The notes beneath the pieces were generated by a model. That model was not told the origin of the DNA. It ran no database searches and saw only the letters and a list, made by a program, of their open reading frames with translations. A program made the position numbers and the translations under genes. From Dactylis glomerata (Eukaryota > Streptophyta > Magnoliopsida > Poales > Poaceae), in the NCBI GenBank assembly GCA_007115705.1, contig QXEO01001565.1, positions 2,786,230-2,850,229 on the forward strand: a DNA stretch of 64,000 nt, given 5' to 3'. Of this stretch, positions 36,272-47,375 are shown piece by piece; position 1 is the stretch's first letter; every line of letters starts with the position of its first letter.

Positions 36272-37808
36272 TGATACGTCTCAAACGTATCTATAATTTT
36301 TGATGCTCCATGCTTGATTTTACACCATTTGCCTATTGTTTCGTTACACTTAGTGGCACTTTCATGCATTTTCTGGTACTAACCTATTAACAAGTGCCAC
36401 AGTGCCAGTTTCCTGTTTTCTGCTGTTTTTGTGTTTCAGAAGTGATACACGGGAAATATTCTCGGAATTGGACGAAACAAGTTCCTGAAGTCTTATTTTA
36501 CCCGGAAGCTTCCAGACATCCGAAGAGGTGTCAGAGGGGGCCCACCAGGGCCCCAGACACATGCCTGGCGCGGCCAGCCCCTTGGCCGCGCGGGGCCCGT
36601 GTGTGGGCGCCTGGTCCACCCCCTGACATCGCCCCTTCGCCTATAAGAAGCCTCGGGACAGAAAAACCTAAGCGCCCGATCAGATTTCCAGAAAGAGTTC
36701 CGTAGCTCCGCCGCCGCCACCGACGAATTTCGGGGGACAGAAGTCTCTGTTCCGGCACCCTGCCGGGATGGGGAAGTGCCCCCGGAGCCATCTCCATCGA
36801 TCTCCATCGCCGTCTCCGCCGTCTCCATCGACCTCACCGCCATCTCCATCAACCTTGCTGTCTCCTATGATGAGGAGGGAGTAGTTCATCCCCGGGGCTG
36901 AGGGCTCTACCGGTAGCTATGTGGTTCACCCCTCTCTCCCATGATGTGATCTTTATGTGATCGTGAGCTTTGTATCATGTTGAACAAGTACATGTTATTA
37001 TTCAGATATTTTGTGTACTCTAGTGATGTTATTAAAATAATCTATTCCTCCTGCTATGGTGTAACGGTGACAGTGCGTGCATCATGGTGGTTCTTGGTTT
37101 AGGCTATGATTGTGATCTCTTGTGGATTATGAGAATAATTATTGCTATGATAGTTTGAGTGATCTATTCCTCCTTTCATGGTGTAATGTTGACAGTGTGT
37201 GCACCGTGTTAGTACTTGGTTTAAGTTGCAATGATATCTATCTTGAGTTGTGATCTGATTTGGGTATCGCTATGAGTGGTGTTTGTCAAGTACTTGATGA
37301 ACTTTAAGGGGTGCTTCTGTAGCCACTACGCAATGATTAGTGTTATTCAATAGGAGAGTAATTCAGAGTACCTTAGCAAAGAGAAGTTACTTGTTCAGTC
37401 ATGTTATATTGTTGGGAGTGTGTCCACTAGTGAAAGTATGATCCCTAGGCCTTGTTTCCAAGCTTTGCACACCGTTTACTTGCTATTTTGTTACTTGTTT
37501 TCTCGCAGCGATATTTACTTCAAGTCACATTTGCTACTTATAATCATCACTACTACTTGTATTTCACTATCTCTTCGCCGAACTAGTGCACCTATACATC
37601 TGACAAGTGTATTGGGTGTGTTGGGGACACAAGAGACTTTCTGTATCATAATTGCAGGGTTGCTTGAGAGGGATAGCTTTGACCTCTAACCTCCCTGAGT
37701 TCGATAAACCTTGGGTGATCCACTTAAGGGAAACTTGCTACTGTTCTACAAACCTCTGCACTTGGAGGCCCAACAAGTGTCTACAAGAATAGAAGTGCGT
37801 AGACATCA
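36272..37808 (+). repeat. E6 5' LTR (1537 bp)
   Basis: Starts TGATACGTCTC, ends GACATCA. TATAAGA at 36642-36648 is the likely TATA box. Confidence 0.95.
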
Positions 37809-37818
37809 AGCTCTTTTC

Positions 37819-37835
37819 TGGCGCCGTTGCCGGGG
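37819..37835 (+). other. E6 primer binding site, tRNA-Asp
   Basis: Perfect match to the tRNA-Asp complement, 10 bases from the LTR. Confidence 0.85.
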
Positions 37836-37948
37836 AGGTAAGGTAAAAGGTACTCGCATCCTCCTGTGTGAGTGCTCGGAGTTATTTCCTTTAGATTCTG
37901 CAATTACATCTTTTTGTTTCTTGTTTTTATTTTCACTAGTTTGGCTTA

Positions 37949-39661
37949 ATGGAAAACAAAGAGTTCTGTAGTCTTTTTCCTGAGTTTAGATATGAAGTGT
38001 TTGAAGAGAAAATTGAAAAACCTTTGGAGCTTAATTTGCATGCTAATAGTGTTGTTAGTATGAATGCTTTGAACACCGTTGTTGCTAATGCTATAGAAAA
38101 GTCTAAGCTTGGGGAAGCTGGTTTTGTCGAGTATGATATTTTTAGTCCCCCAGCTTTAGTGGAGAAAGTTTGCTCTGATGATATTTTATCTCCCATATGT
38201 GATGTTTCTAATGATGCTTGTGCTCCTCATCCTTTTGAAATACCTATGAAGATTGTTGAACGTGTTAGGAATAACTGCTATTTAGGAGATGGAACTGTCC
38301 ATCCTGGTGATCATTTGCTTTTTATACATGAATTATGCGAGTTGTTCCAGTGTGCAGGTATTTCAATGAACCAAGTTAAGAAGAAGCTATTCTCTTTATC
38401 ATTGAAAGGCAGAGCTGAGGAGTGGTATCGGCTGCTTGAAGATGGTCCATCTATTGACTGGGAGGAAATTGTGCATCTCTTTTATTCTAAATTCTATCCT
38501 TCTAGTCAGGTTTATAAAGATAGAAATTACATTTATAATTTTCATCCACATGAGGGAGAAAGCATTGCCCAAGCTTGGGGAAGATTGAAGTTACTAATGC
38601 ATAAATGTCCTATTCATGATCTTCCCCGTAATATTGTTATTGATAATTTTTATGCACGGCTTACTCTTCCTGATAAGGATTATTTGGATGCTTCTTGCTT
38701 TGGATCATTCACTCATATGAAGGAAGATGCTAAGTGGAAACTTCTTGACCGTATACAAGAGAATGCTGAAGGATGGGAAAACGACAAAGGTAAAGGATCA
38801 GGTATGAATTATGAGTTTGATTGCATTAAGTCTTTCGCTGAAACTGCTACTTTTCAAGAGCTTAGTGCTAAATATGGTCTTGATCCTCAAATTATGGTTG
38901 ATTGCTTTAAAGCTTTTGCTTCCCATATGAATGTTCCTAAAGGAAATGGGGACGTGTATCATGAACCTTTTAAGGACACTTGCATAGAAAGTGATATTGT
39001 TGTTGATGATTGCAATAAACATGCTCAAACTTCTCAAAGTACTATTTCTTATAAGCATGTTAATTTTTGTGGAATACATAGACTTTGTGAACAGAGTTAC
39101 AACAAGGAAGATTATTGCATCACCCACGCAAATGAAGAAACCAGTATGTGGCTCAAGGATCTAGATGTGCTTGGTGAATGGGTTTGTGAGCTTTATCCTT
39201 TTCTTTGTGAATTTTGCGGTGAAAAAGGTCACTTTAATTTTCAATGCCCAATTAATCGAACGAGTACCGCAGATTTGTATTGTGATGATAAGATTACTCT
39301 CAATCAGCATGATGAGCTTACTTTGTTTTTGAATTGTGAAGAGATATCTAGAAAGCTTGCTTTGATAGACATGAATGATGTTGATATTAATAGCACCCTT
39401 CTTGGTTGTCATCTCTATTGTGCTAAAGATTGCCTCGCAAATACTTACTTACAAGATCTTATTAAACATGATGTTTTGCCAAGCTATGACAGGACTAATA
39501 GATGTTTCGATATTATTAATAGAGAGGAGGAATCCTCCAAAGTTTCTTCTGTTGTTTCTGTCAGCAAACCAGATTATGTGGAGAAGATGCCTTTCCCTCC
39601 TAAAGAATATGTGGAGAAGATGCCCTTCAAGTCTCTTCCTCCTAAAGGAGAGAGTAAGAAG

Positions 39662-39692
<31 letters not shown>

Positions 39693-40459
39693 GGAGTAAA
39701 AGGCGAGAGGACACGGTATCTTCCCTTAAGCTTTATGATCCTGCTATAGATTATGATAATTCTGATTGGGATGATGTTCCTATGCCTGTTACCTATGTTA
39801 GTGATCATGATTGGGAAAAGCACTCTACTTTTGATATTGAAAATCTTTTTGGTACCAATTCTAAGGTTAATAATTGTTGTACCATTAGTGCTATCCATGT
39901 TCCTTCTTATGATGATATGTTTGATGAGTATGCTTTGCGACATAGTAGTTCTCTAGCTTGTGATGATGGGTATAATATTTTCAGTTCACCTACTTTTGAG
40001 GAGAAAATTAGTTATGATTGCAATATGCCTCCTATTTTTGATGATTATGGTGATGAGAATAATTATTCTATTGATTCTGCTCCTACTACTATTGTTCATG
40101 TGGGGAGTATTAATCCTTTTATGCATGTGGCTCATGATAGGGATGCTTTATGTGATAGTTACATTGTTAATTCTATTCATGATGCTACTGAAAGTTACTA
40201 TGAGAGAGGGAAACATGGTTTGATGGATCTCAACAATATTAAGTTTCCCCTCTTTATGTTGCAAATCTTGAAGTGGCACTTGTTTTATCTATCCATGCTT
40301 GCTACTATGTGCCTCGTTGATTTATTTTCTTACAAGATTCCTATGCATAGGAAGTGGTTCAGATATAAATGTCTTTCACATTTGCTTTTTGATGCTCTCT
40401 ATTGCTTTAAGTTCCTATATGGCGCCTTTGCCTCAAGCTCTTATATGGCGCCCACATGA
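37949..40459 (+). CDS. gag: E6 ORF: 836-aa gag-like protein with zinc knuckle and hydrophobic C-terminus
   Basis: An intact 836-codon frame starting MENKEFCSLFPEFRYEVFEE. Residues ~90-270 form a Retrotrans_gag capsid domain (LFSLSLKGRAEEWYRLL, FYSKFYPSSQVYKDR, AQAWGRLKLLMHKCP). A single CCHC knuckle, CEFCGEKGHFNFQC, is at ~419-432. A run of Lys/Arg at ~567-588 could be a nuclear or nucleic-acid binding patch. The last ~75 residues are hydrophobic and aromatic (FMLQILKWHLFYLSMLATM, then FDALYCFKFLYGAF) and may insert in a membrane. Residues ~62-86 and ~674-699 resemble each other (DIFSPPALVEK versus NIFSSPTFEEK), suggesting an internal duplication. It is much longer than a normal gag and lacks protease. 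Start chosen by homology with E4. Confidence 0.85.
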
Positions 40460-43024
40460 GCATCTTTGCAAATTACTGCGCCTAGCTCAAAGGCGTTAAA
40501 GAAAAGCACTCTTGGGAGATAACCCATTGTTTATTTTCAGTAATTATTCTTTTATTTGAGTCTTGGAAGTCATTACTACTGTAATGACCGCTCCTTATCT
40601 TGTTTATTTCGTTTTTGTGCCAAGAGAAGCCTCTAATTCGAGTGAGGTAAAGATTTGGGGATGTTGCTGTCCTGAAACTGTTTTCGGTGCTGCACCGTAA
40701 AAATTCGTATAAATTCTCTGTATATCTTTTGGACCTGCGATTTCTTGTGCATATGCCCCAGGTTATATCCAAACTTTTCTTAGTTGAACACTTTTTGATT
40801 TGAGCAACAGAAAATCCCTCAAAAATTCGACCTTTGTCAGCTGTTCAGTTTTGACAGATTTCTGCCAATATTTGTGTTTGCCACTTTATCGCTTTCTTTT
40901 GAGTTCTTTTGATCATGGAACTTTTGGGGAAGTTGCTACAGTAGTATATGCTATATATGTGGTGGTTTTGTGTTGAAACCTGAAGCAAAAAGGGTTGAAT
41001 ATATTTTATGCTTACACTAATGTTGCTAATAGAATTGTGTTTAGTTTTGTATGAAGGAAGTTTTCAAGTGTAGGGATTGGAGAATGATGAGATGAGTTGA
41101 AGAATGGACAAAAGCTCAAGCTTGGGGATGCCCATGCATCACCCCAAGAAATATCCAAGAAGTACAAGCGTCAAAGCTTGGGGATGCCCCCGAGGCACCC
41201 CTTCTTCATCGGCAAAAATCAGGTCACCTTTCAAAACACTATATTTTTATTGCTTCATGCACTATGTGTTTTTCTTGGAGCGTCAGTTGTTTTAGTTTTC
41301 TTAGTTAGTTTAGTTTTGTTTGCTGTAATAAATGGTTTGATCACATCATGTTGTTTTGGAGGGAGATGAACCCGTTTTTCATTTGCCAAGAACACTCTGT
41401 TTTTCACTCTTATCGTTTCAATGAGTGTTCTCTTTTTCTGCTACTGCTTTGGTTTTCGTTTTCGCCTTGATTTGCATTCAGATATTTTCATATCTTTTCT
41501 TCAAGGTGTATTTTGCCTCTGATCTTTATTGGTTTTCATCAAAAGAGGTGTTTACAAAAATTTCAAATGGTGTTGGAAAAGAGAAAAAGCTTTATGCAAA
41601 AAAGTGGTACAAGAAGGAGCTTGTGTAGACTGCGGCTTAGGCTTTTGCATGTCATGCTTGATGTCTTTTTGATAGTATGCTTAGTGGTTTTGCTGTAGCA
41701 TGACTTGTCTCAAATAACTGAGATTGCTTAATGAGCCTTTGAAAAAAATCATGCGTTGTTTTTATTGTATGGAAGCATTATTTTGGTTTTCTCCTTGATG
41801 CTTTATTTGGGTTGACTTGGCGCATGCTCACACATGTTAGACTCTTACAAAGTCGCCAATAGCCTCTATGATTATTTAGTTTTTGACTTTTGATGCCATC
41901 TTATGCTTCTTTTAATGTCGCTTTGTCGCTTTGCATGATTATGGCCATTATTGCTCTCTTAGTTGGTCGCTCCCAGTCTTTTGCTAGCCCTCGCCTTGTA
42001 CTGAGTATGAGCTCTACTCGTGCATCCAACTCCCAAAAACTAAGTTTGCCATTATGTCCACTATAAATTCCTATGCATGGTATTTTCAAGCCATTCCAAG
42101 TAAATTTTCATGTGCTACCTTTCAAAAACCTTCAAAATACTTCTCGTTTTGTGCCACTATTTTCAGCTCATGGGGACGTAGTGGTCGGATTTGCTATCTT
42201 CCATATTGCTTATTCCAAAAAGAAAAAAAAAGGAAAAAAGAAAAGAAAAAAGGCACTCCTCCATGGAATGTGAATGTTGGTGGGCACCCGATGGAATCGG
42301 TTAGCCATGGTTTGTGAAAGGAAAAAAAGGTGGGGAGGAGTGCCAAGCTTTATAAAAGAGCACAAAAGTGCCAATCTCTCTCAAAAACTTGCTTCATTTT
42401 TGTATGGAAGATAGTAAGAACCCCATTGTCAGTCGTTGACAAAGACAACCACCTCTCAAAACCAATTTTTATCTCTCTGTTTTACAAATGAAAAGCTCTA
42501 GCACATGCTCAATCAATGCTTCCCTCTGCGAAGGGCCTTTCTTTTACTTTTATGTTGAGTCACCACCTCCTTTCTTTATGCACCATTAAGTGAGCATAGT
42601 TGTCATTCTTAGTGTGATATGCATTGTCCCAAAGTTCATTGATTGATTCATATTATTGGTTTCACTTGTTCTTAAATTATTTGTATCTAGTCGCCCTCTT
42701 AAACTTTGAGGTGTCCTATGCATTTATGTTTTGCTCTCCTTGAAGGACAAGCTGAAAACCTTTTGTATGTTTTCCTTATGATTAGAACACACGTTTGACT
42801 TTTATTGTTTCATTATCATGATCTTTTGTTTGTGTTCATTTGCATGTTTACAACATGGTTGCTAAGTTCTTATTGTCATGATTATATCTTTCATGCCCAT
42901 GTTTTAAGTTCTATTGATCCCAGCTCACCAATGCTTGCATATATGATCAAGATTGTGTAGGTGCATGTCACCTCAAAAATTATTCTTTTGTTATCACTTA
43001 CCTACTCGAGGACGAGCAGGAGTT
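40460..43024 (+). other. E6 noncoding 3' chassis
   Basis: Common chassis with the post-ORF hairpin (~40480-40500), AAGCTTGGGGATGC repeats (41118-41131, 41174-41187) and A/G tract near 42220-42250. Confidence 0.8.
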
Positions 43025-43039
43025 AAGCTTGGGGATGCT
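43025..43039 (+). other. E6 polypurine tract
   Basis: AAGCTTGGGGATGCT abuts the 3' LTR. Confidence 0.8.
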
Positions 43040-44576
43040 TGATACGTCTCAAACGTATCTATAATTTTTGATGCTCCATGCTTGATTTTACACCATTTGC
43101 CTATTGTTTCGTTACACTTAGTGGCACTTTCATGCATTTTCTGGTACTAACCTATTAACAAGTGCCACAGTGCCAGTTTCCTGTTTTCTGCTGTTTTTGT
43201 GTTTCAGAAGTGATACACAGGAAATATTCTCGGAATTGGACGAAACAAGTTCCTGAAGTCTTATTTTACCCGGAAGCTTCCAGACATCCGAAGAGGTGTC
43301 AGAGGGGGGCCACCAGGGCCCCAGACACATGCCTGGCGCGGCCAGCCCCTTGGCCGCGCGGGGCCCGTGTGTGGGCGCCTGGTCCACCCCCTGACATCGC
43401 CCCTTCGCCTATAAGAAGCCTCAGGACGGAAAAACCTAAGCGCCCGATCAGATTTCCAGAAAGAGTTCCGTAGCTCCGCCGCCGCCACCGACGAATTTCG
43501 GGGGACAGAAGTCTCTGTTCCGGCACCCTGCCGGGACGGGGAAGTGCCCCTGGAGCCATCTCCATCGATCTCCATCGCCGTCTCCGCCGTCTCCATCGAC
43601 CTCACCGCCATCTCCATCAACCTTGCTGTCTCCTATGATGAGGAGAGAGTAGTTCATCCCCGGGGCTGAGGGCTCTACCGGTAGCTATGTGGTTCACCTC
43701 TCTCTCCCATGATGTGATCTTTATGTGATCGTGAGCTTTGTATCATGTTGAACAAGTACATGTTATTATTCAGATATTTTGTGTACTCTAGTGATGTTAT
43801 TAAAATAATCTATTCCTCCTGCTATGGTGTAACGGTGACAGTGCGTGCATCATGGTGGTTCTTGGTTTAGGCTATGATTGTGATCTCTTGTGGATTATGA
43901 GAATAATTATTGCTATGATAGTTTGAGTGATCTATTCCTCCTTTCATGGTGTAATGTTGACAGTGTGTGCACCGTGTTAGTACTTGGTTTAAGTTGCAAT
44001 GATATCTATCTTGAGTTGTGATCTGATTTGGGTATCGCTATGAGTGGTGTTTGTCAAGTACTTGATGAACTTTAAGGGGTGCTTCTGTAGCCACTACGCA
44101 ATGATTAGTGTTATTCAATAGGAGAGTAATTCAGAGTACCTTAGCAAAGAGAAGTTACTTGTTCAGTCATGTTATATTGTTGGGAGTGTGTCCACTAGTG
44201 AAAGTATGATCCCTAGGCCTTGTTTCCAAGCTTTGCACACCGTTTACTTGCTATTTTGTTACTTGTTTTCTCGCAGCGATATTTACTTCAAGTCACATTT
44301 GCTACTTATAATCATCACTACTACTTGTATTTCACTATCTCTTCGCCAAACTAGTGCACCTATACATCTGACAAGTGTATTGGGTGTGTTGGGGACACAA
44401 GAGACTTTCTGTATCATAATTGCAGGGTTGCTTGAGAGGGATAGCTTTGACCTCTAACCTCCCTGAGTTCGATAAACCTTGGGTGATCCACTTAAGGGAA
44501 ACTTGCTGTTGTTCTACAAACCTCTGCACTTGGAGGCCCAACAAGTGTCTACAAGAATAGAAGTGCGTAGACATCA
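43040..44576 (+). repeat. E6 3' LTR (1537 bp)
   Basis: Same length and termini as the 5' copy. Confidence 0.95.
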
Positions 44577-44581
44577 TGGTC

Positions 44582-45727
44582 TCTTATGTTGAGTTTTTAT
44601 GCTTGCAAGTTGTAAGTTGGATTCTAGCCCATCCATGCTGTCATGGGGCAAGCTTTCAACATTGCACTTCTTTTTGAGTTGATATCATGATCTTTTGTTT
44701 ATAGATGCCCACGGTGTGAAATGAATTGGGAATCTTGTAGGGATCATGGAGTTTGTATATGTGTTAGGGAAACGCCGGGCCGCCAATCTAAGCCATGCAT
44801 AATTCATGGTGGAAATTTGCAGCATACCCATGGTGAACATTCGACGATGCATCTCACAATAAAAAGCTAAACAAAAGGCAAATAAAAGAGATGTCGAGGT
44901 GTTCATTGTCTGCTTGTCCTGTCATTTTGGTGTGGGCTTGTTCCATGTCATCGGGCACGGAGGTACCCCATTGGCGGTTCTCAATGATATGCATATACTT
45001 ACAATGACAAGAGCCTTGCTTGGGACTCTAAGTAAAGTAGCATGAGGTTTGGGTACTCATATTCACGGGGCACGAGGTTTTCAACTTATGATTTGTCAAG
45101 CATATGCATCATAATTGTTCTCGCATTAACTTTAACCATTCAAGATGCTTATGATGGGGGCAATGAGAGCTCAAAGTCGGTAAGTACCATAATTTTTGAA
45201 GGTTATAAAACTTGCAATCACTGCTTCCCTCTGCGAAGGGCCTTTCTTTTACTTTTATGTTGAGTCACCACCTTCTTTCTTTATGCACCATTAAGAGAGC
45301 ATAGTTGTCATTCTTAGTGTGATATGCATTGTCCCAAAGTTCATTGATTGATTCATATTGTTGGTTTCACTTGTTCTTAAATTATTTGTATCTAGTCGCC
45401 CTCTTAAACTTGAAGGTGTCCTATGCATTTATGTTTTGCTCTCTTTGAAGGACAAGTTGAAAACCTTTTGTATGTTTTTCCTTATGATTTGAACACACGT
45501 TTGACTTTCATTGTTTCATTTTCATGATCTTTTGTTTATGTTCATTTGCATGTTTACAACATGGTTGCTAAGTTCTTATTGTCAGATTATATCTTCATCC
45601 TATGTTTTAAGTTCTATTGATCCCAGCTCACCAATTCTTACATTTATGATCAAGATTGTGTAGGTGCATGTCACCTCAAAAATTATTCTTTTGTTATCAC
45701 TTACCTACTCGAGGACGAGCAGGAGTT
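44582..45727 (+). other. E5 noncoding chassis, right part with a private segment
   Basis: From 44582 to ~45220 the sequence has no counterpart in E1, E2, E4 or E6, whose A/G tract region it replaces together with ~36100-36266. From ~45225 it rejoins the common chassis. No gene is evident. Confidence 0.75.
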
Positions 45728-45742
45728 AAGCTTGCGGATGCT
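45728..45742 (+). other. E5 polypurine tract with a C interruption
   Basis: AAGCTTGCGGATGCT; the G run is broken by C compared with all other copies, probably a mutation after insertion. Confidence 0.75.
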
Positions 45743-47375
45743 TGATACGTCTCAAACATATCTATAATTTTTGATGCTCCATGCTTGTTTTTACACCAGT
45801 TGCCTATTGTTTCGTTACACTTAGTGGCATTTTTATGCATTTTTTGGAACTAACCTATTAACGAAGTGCCACAGTGCCAGTTCTCTGTTTTCTGCTATTT
45901 TTGTGTTCCAGAGTGATACACAGGAAATATTCTCGGAATTGGACGAAACAAGTTCCTGAAGTCTTATTTTACCCGGAAGCTTCCAGAGATCCGAAGGAGA
46001 GTAGGAGGCGAGGGACCAGGGGCCCACACACAGGGGTGGCGCGGCCAGCCCCTGGCCCGCGCCACCACCGTGTGAGGCCGCCTGGCCCCTCCTCTGACGA
46101 CACCCCTTCGCCTATAAATACCCCCCGACGAGAAAAACCTAAGTACCCGATCAGTTTTCCAGAACACATCGCGATCCGCCGCCGCCGTCGACCCGAAGAT
46201 TGGGAGGGTCCAGAAGCTCTTCCCGGCACCCTGCCGGAGAGGGGAATCACCACCGGAGGTCTTCTTCATCACCATGCTTGCCTCCGGAGCGATGAGTGAG
46301 TAGTCTACCTTGGACTATGGGTCCATAGCAGTAGCTAGATGGTTATCTTCTCCACTATGTGCTTCATGTTTAGATCTCATGAGCTGCCATACATGATTGA
46401 GATCACCGTTATGTAATTCTACATGTTTGGTTTGTTGGGATCCGATGAATATTGGTGTTTATGATTAAGTTGCTGTACTGAATTATATCTTTTGTTATCT
46501 CTATGTTGTTTATGATCTTGCATGCTCTCCGTTGTTAGTAGCTATCTTGGCCGAGTAGTTGCTAGTGACTCCAAGAGGGGGTATCTATGCTCGATAGTGG
46601 GTTCATGCCTCTATTTCACCTGGAGGATTGACAGAAACCTCTAAGGTTGTAGATGTGCTGTTGCTACTAGGGAGAAAACAACATTCATATGCTCAAGGGC
46701 ATATGCTTTGTTTACATTACACAATTTGCTTAATGCAATTATCTGTTGTTCGCAACTTAATAATTCTAGGGTGTTTGGATTGATATCCCAGGGAGTGGAT
46801 TATTATTCATAGATGCAGTTGGATGGCGGTCTATGTATTTTGTTGTAATGCCCAGAGTAAATCTCATAGTGATCTTCTTGACATATCACGTTATCTTTAT
46901 TCTATCAATTGCCCAACTGTAATTTGTTTACCCAGCATGTGTTATTTTATCTATGGAGAGACACCACTAGTGAACTGTGGACCCCGGTCCTATTTCCATC
47001 ATATTGCTATCACCTATTTACTTTACTCGTACTGTTTACTTTACTCGTACTGTTTACTTTACTCGCATACTATATTGTTTTCCACTCGATACGCTTATAA
47101 CCTTTGTTTCAAGCAAACCGGTGAGATTGACAACCTCATCGCAAGTTGGGAACAAAGTATTTGTTTGTGTGTGTGCAGGTTCCGCGACACCTTCAGTCGT
47201 CATTGTCTCTCCTCTCCTGTTCGATAAACCTTGGTTTCTTAAACTGAGGGAAAACTTGCTGCTACACTCATCATACCTTCCTCTTGGGGTTCCCAACGGG
47301 CTGGTTATCCACCACGCACAAGGACCGTCTGCTACACGCCAGCAGCCTCTTTTCTGGCACCATCAACCAGTAGCA
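45743..47375 (+). repeat. E5 3' LTR (1633 bp)
   Basis: Same length as the 5' LTR, ends CAGTAGCA next to AGGCT. Confidence 0.95.

Larger units (their letters stand above)
36272..44576 (+). mobile_element. E6: young element with 836-aa gag-like ORF, nested in E5
   Basis: LTRs at 36272-37808 and 43040-44576, both 1537 bp, about 12 differences by eye. Target duplication TGGTC lies at 36267-36271 and 44577-44581. The interior has the PBS, one long ORF, the chassis and the polypurine tract. U3 is of the family A type while U5 is that of E4 and B0. There is no protease, RT or integrase. Confidence 0.95.
32101..47375 (+). mobile_element. E5: non-autonomous element in E3, carrying E6
   Basis: LTRs at 32101-33733 and 45743-47375, each 1633 bp, with roughly 40 differences by eye. 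Target duplication AGGCT lies at 32096-32100 and 47376-47380, inside exon 3 of E3's antisense ORF 1. The interior is PBS, a 194-codon ORF homologous to E2's, chassis, polypurine tract. Removing E6 leaves about 7 kb. Confidence 0.95.

Noticed and set aside
37420..37689. 89-aa sense ORF in U5 of the E4/E6 LTRs (also 23086, 28252, 44188).
   Set aside because: Present in every LTR copy but spans the end of U5 with no domain; openness follows from recent LTR identity.
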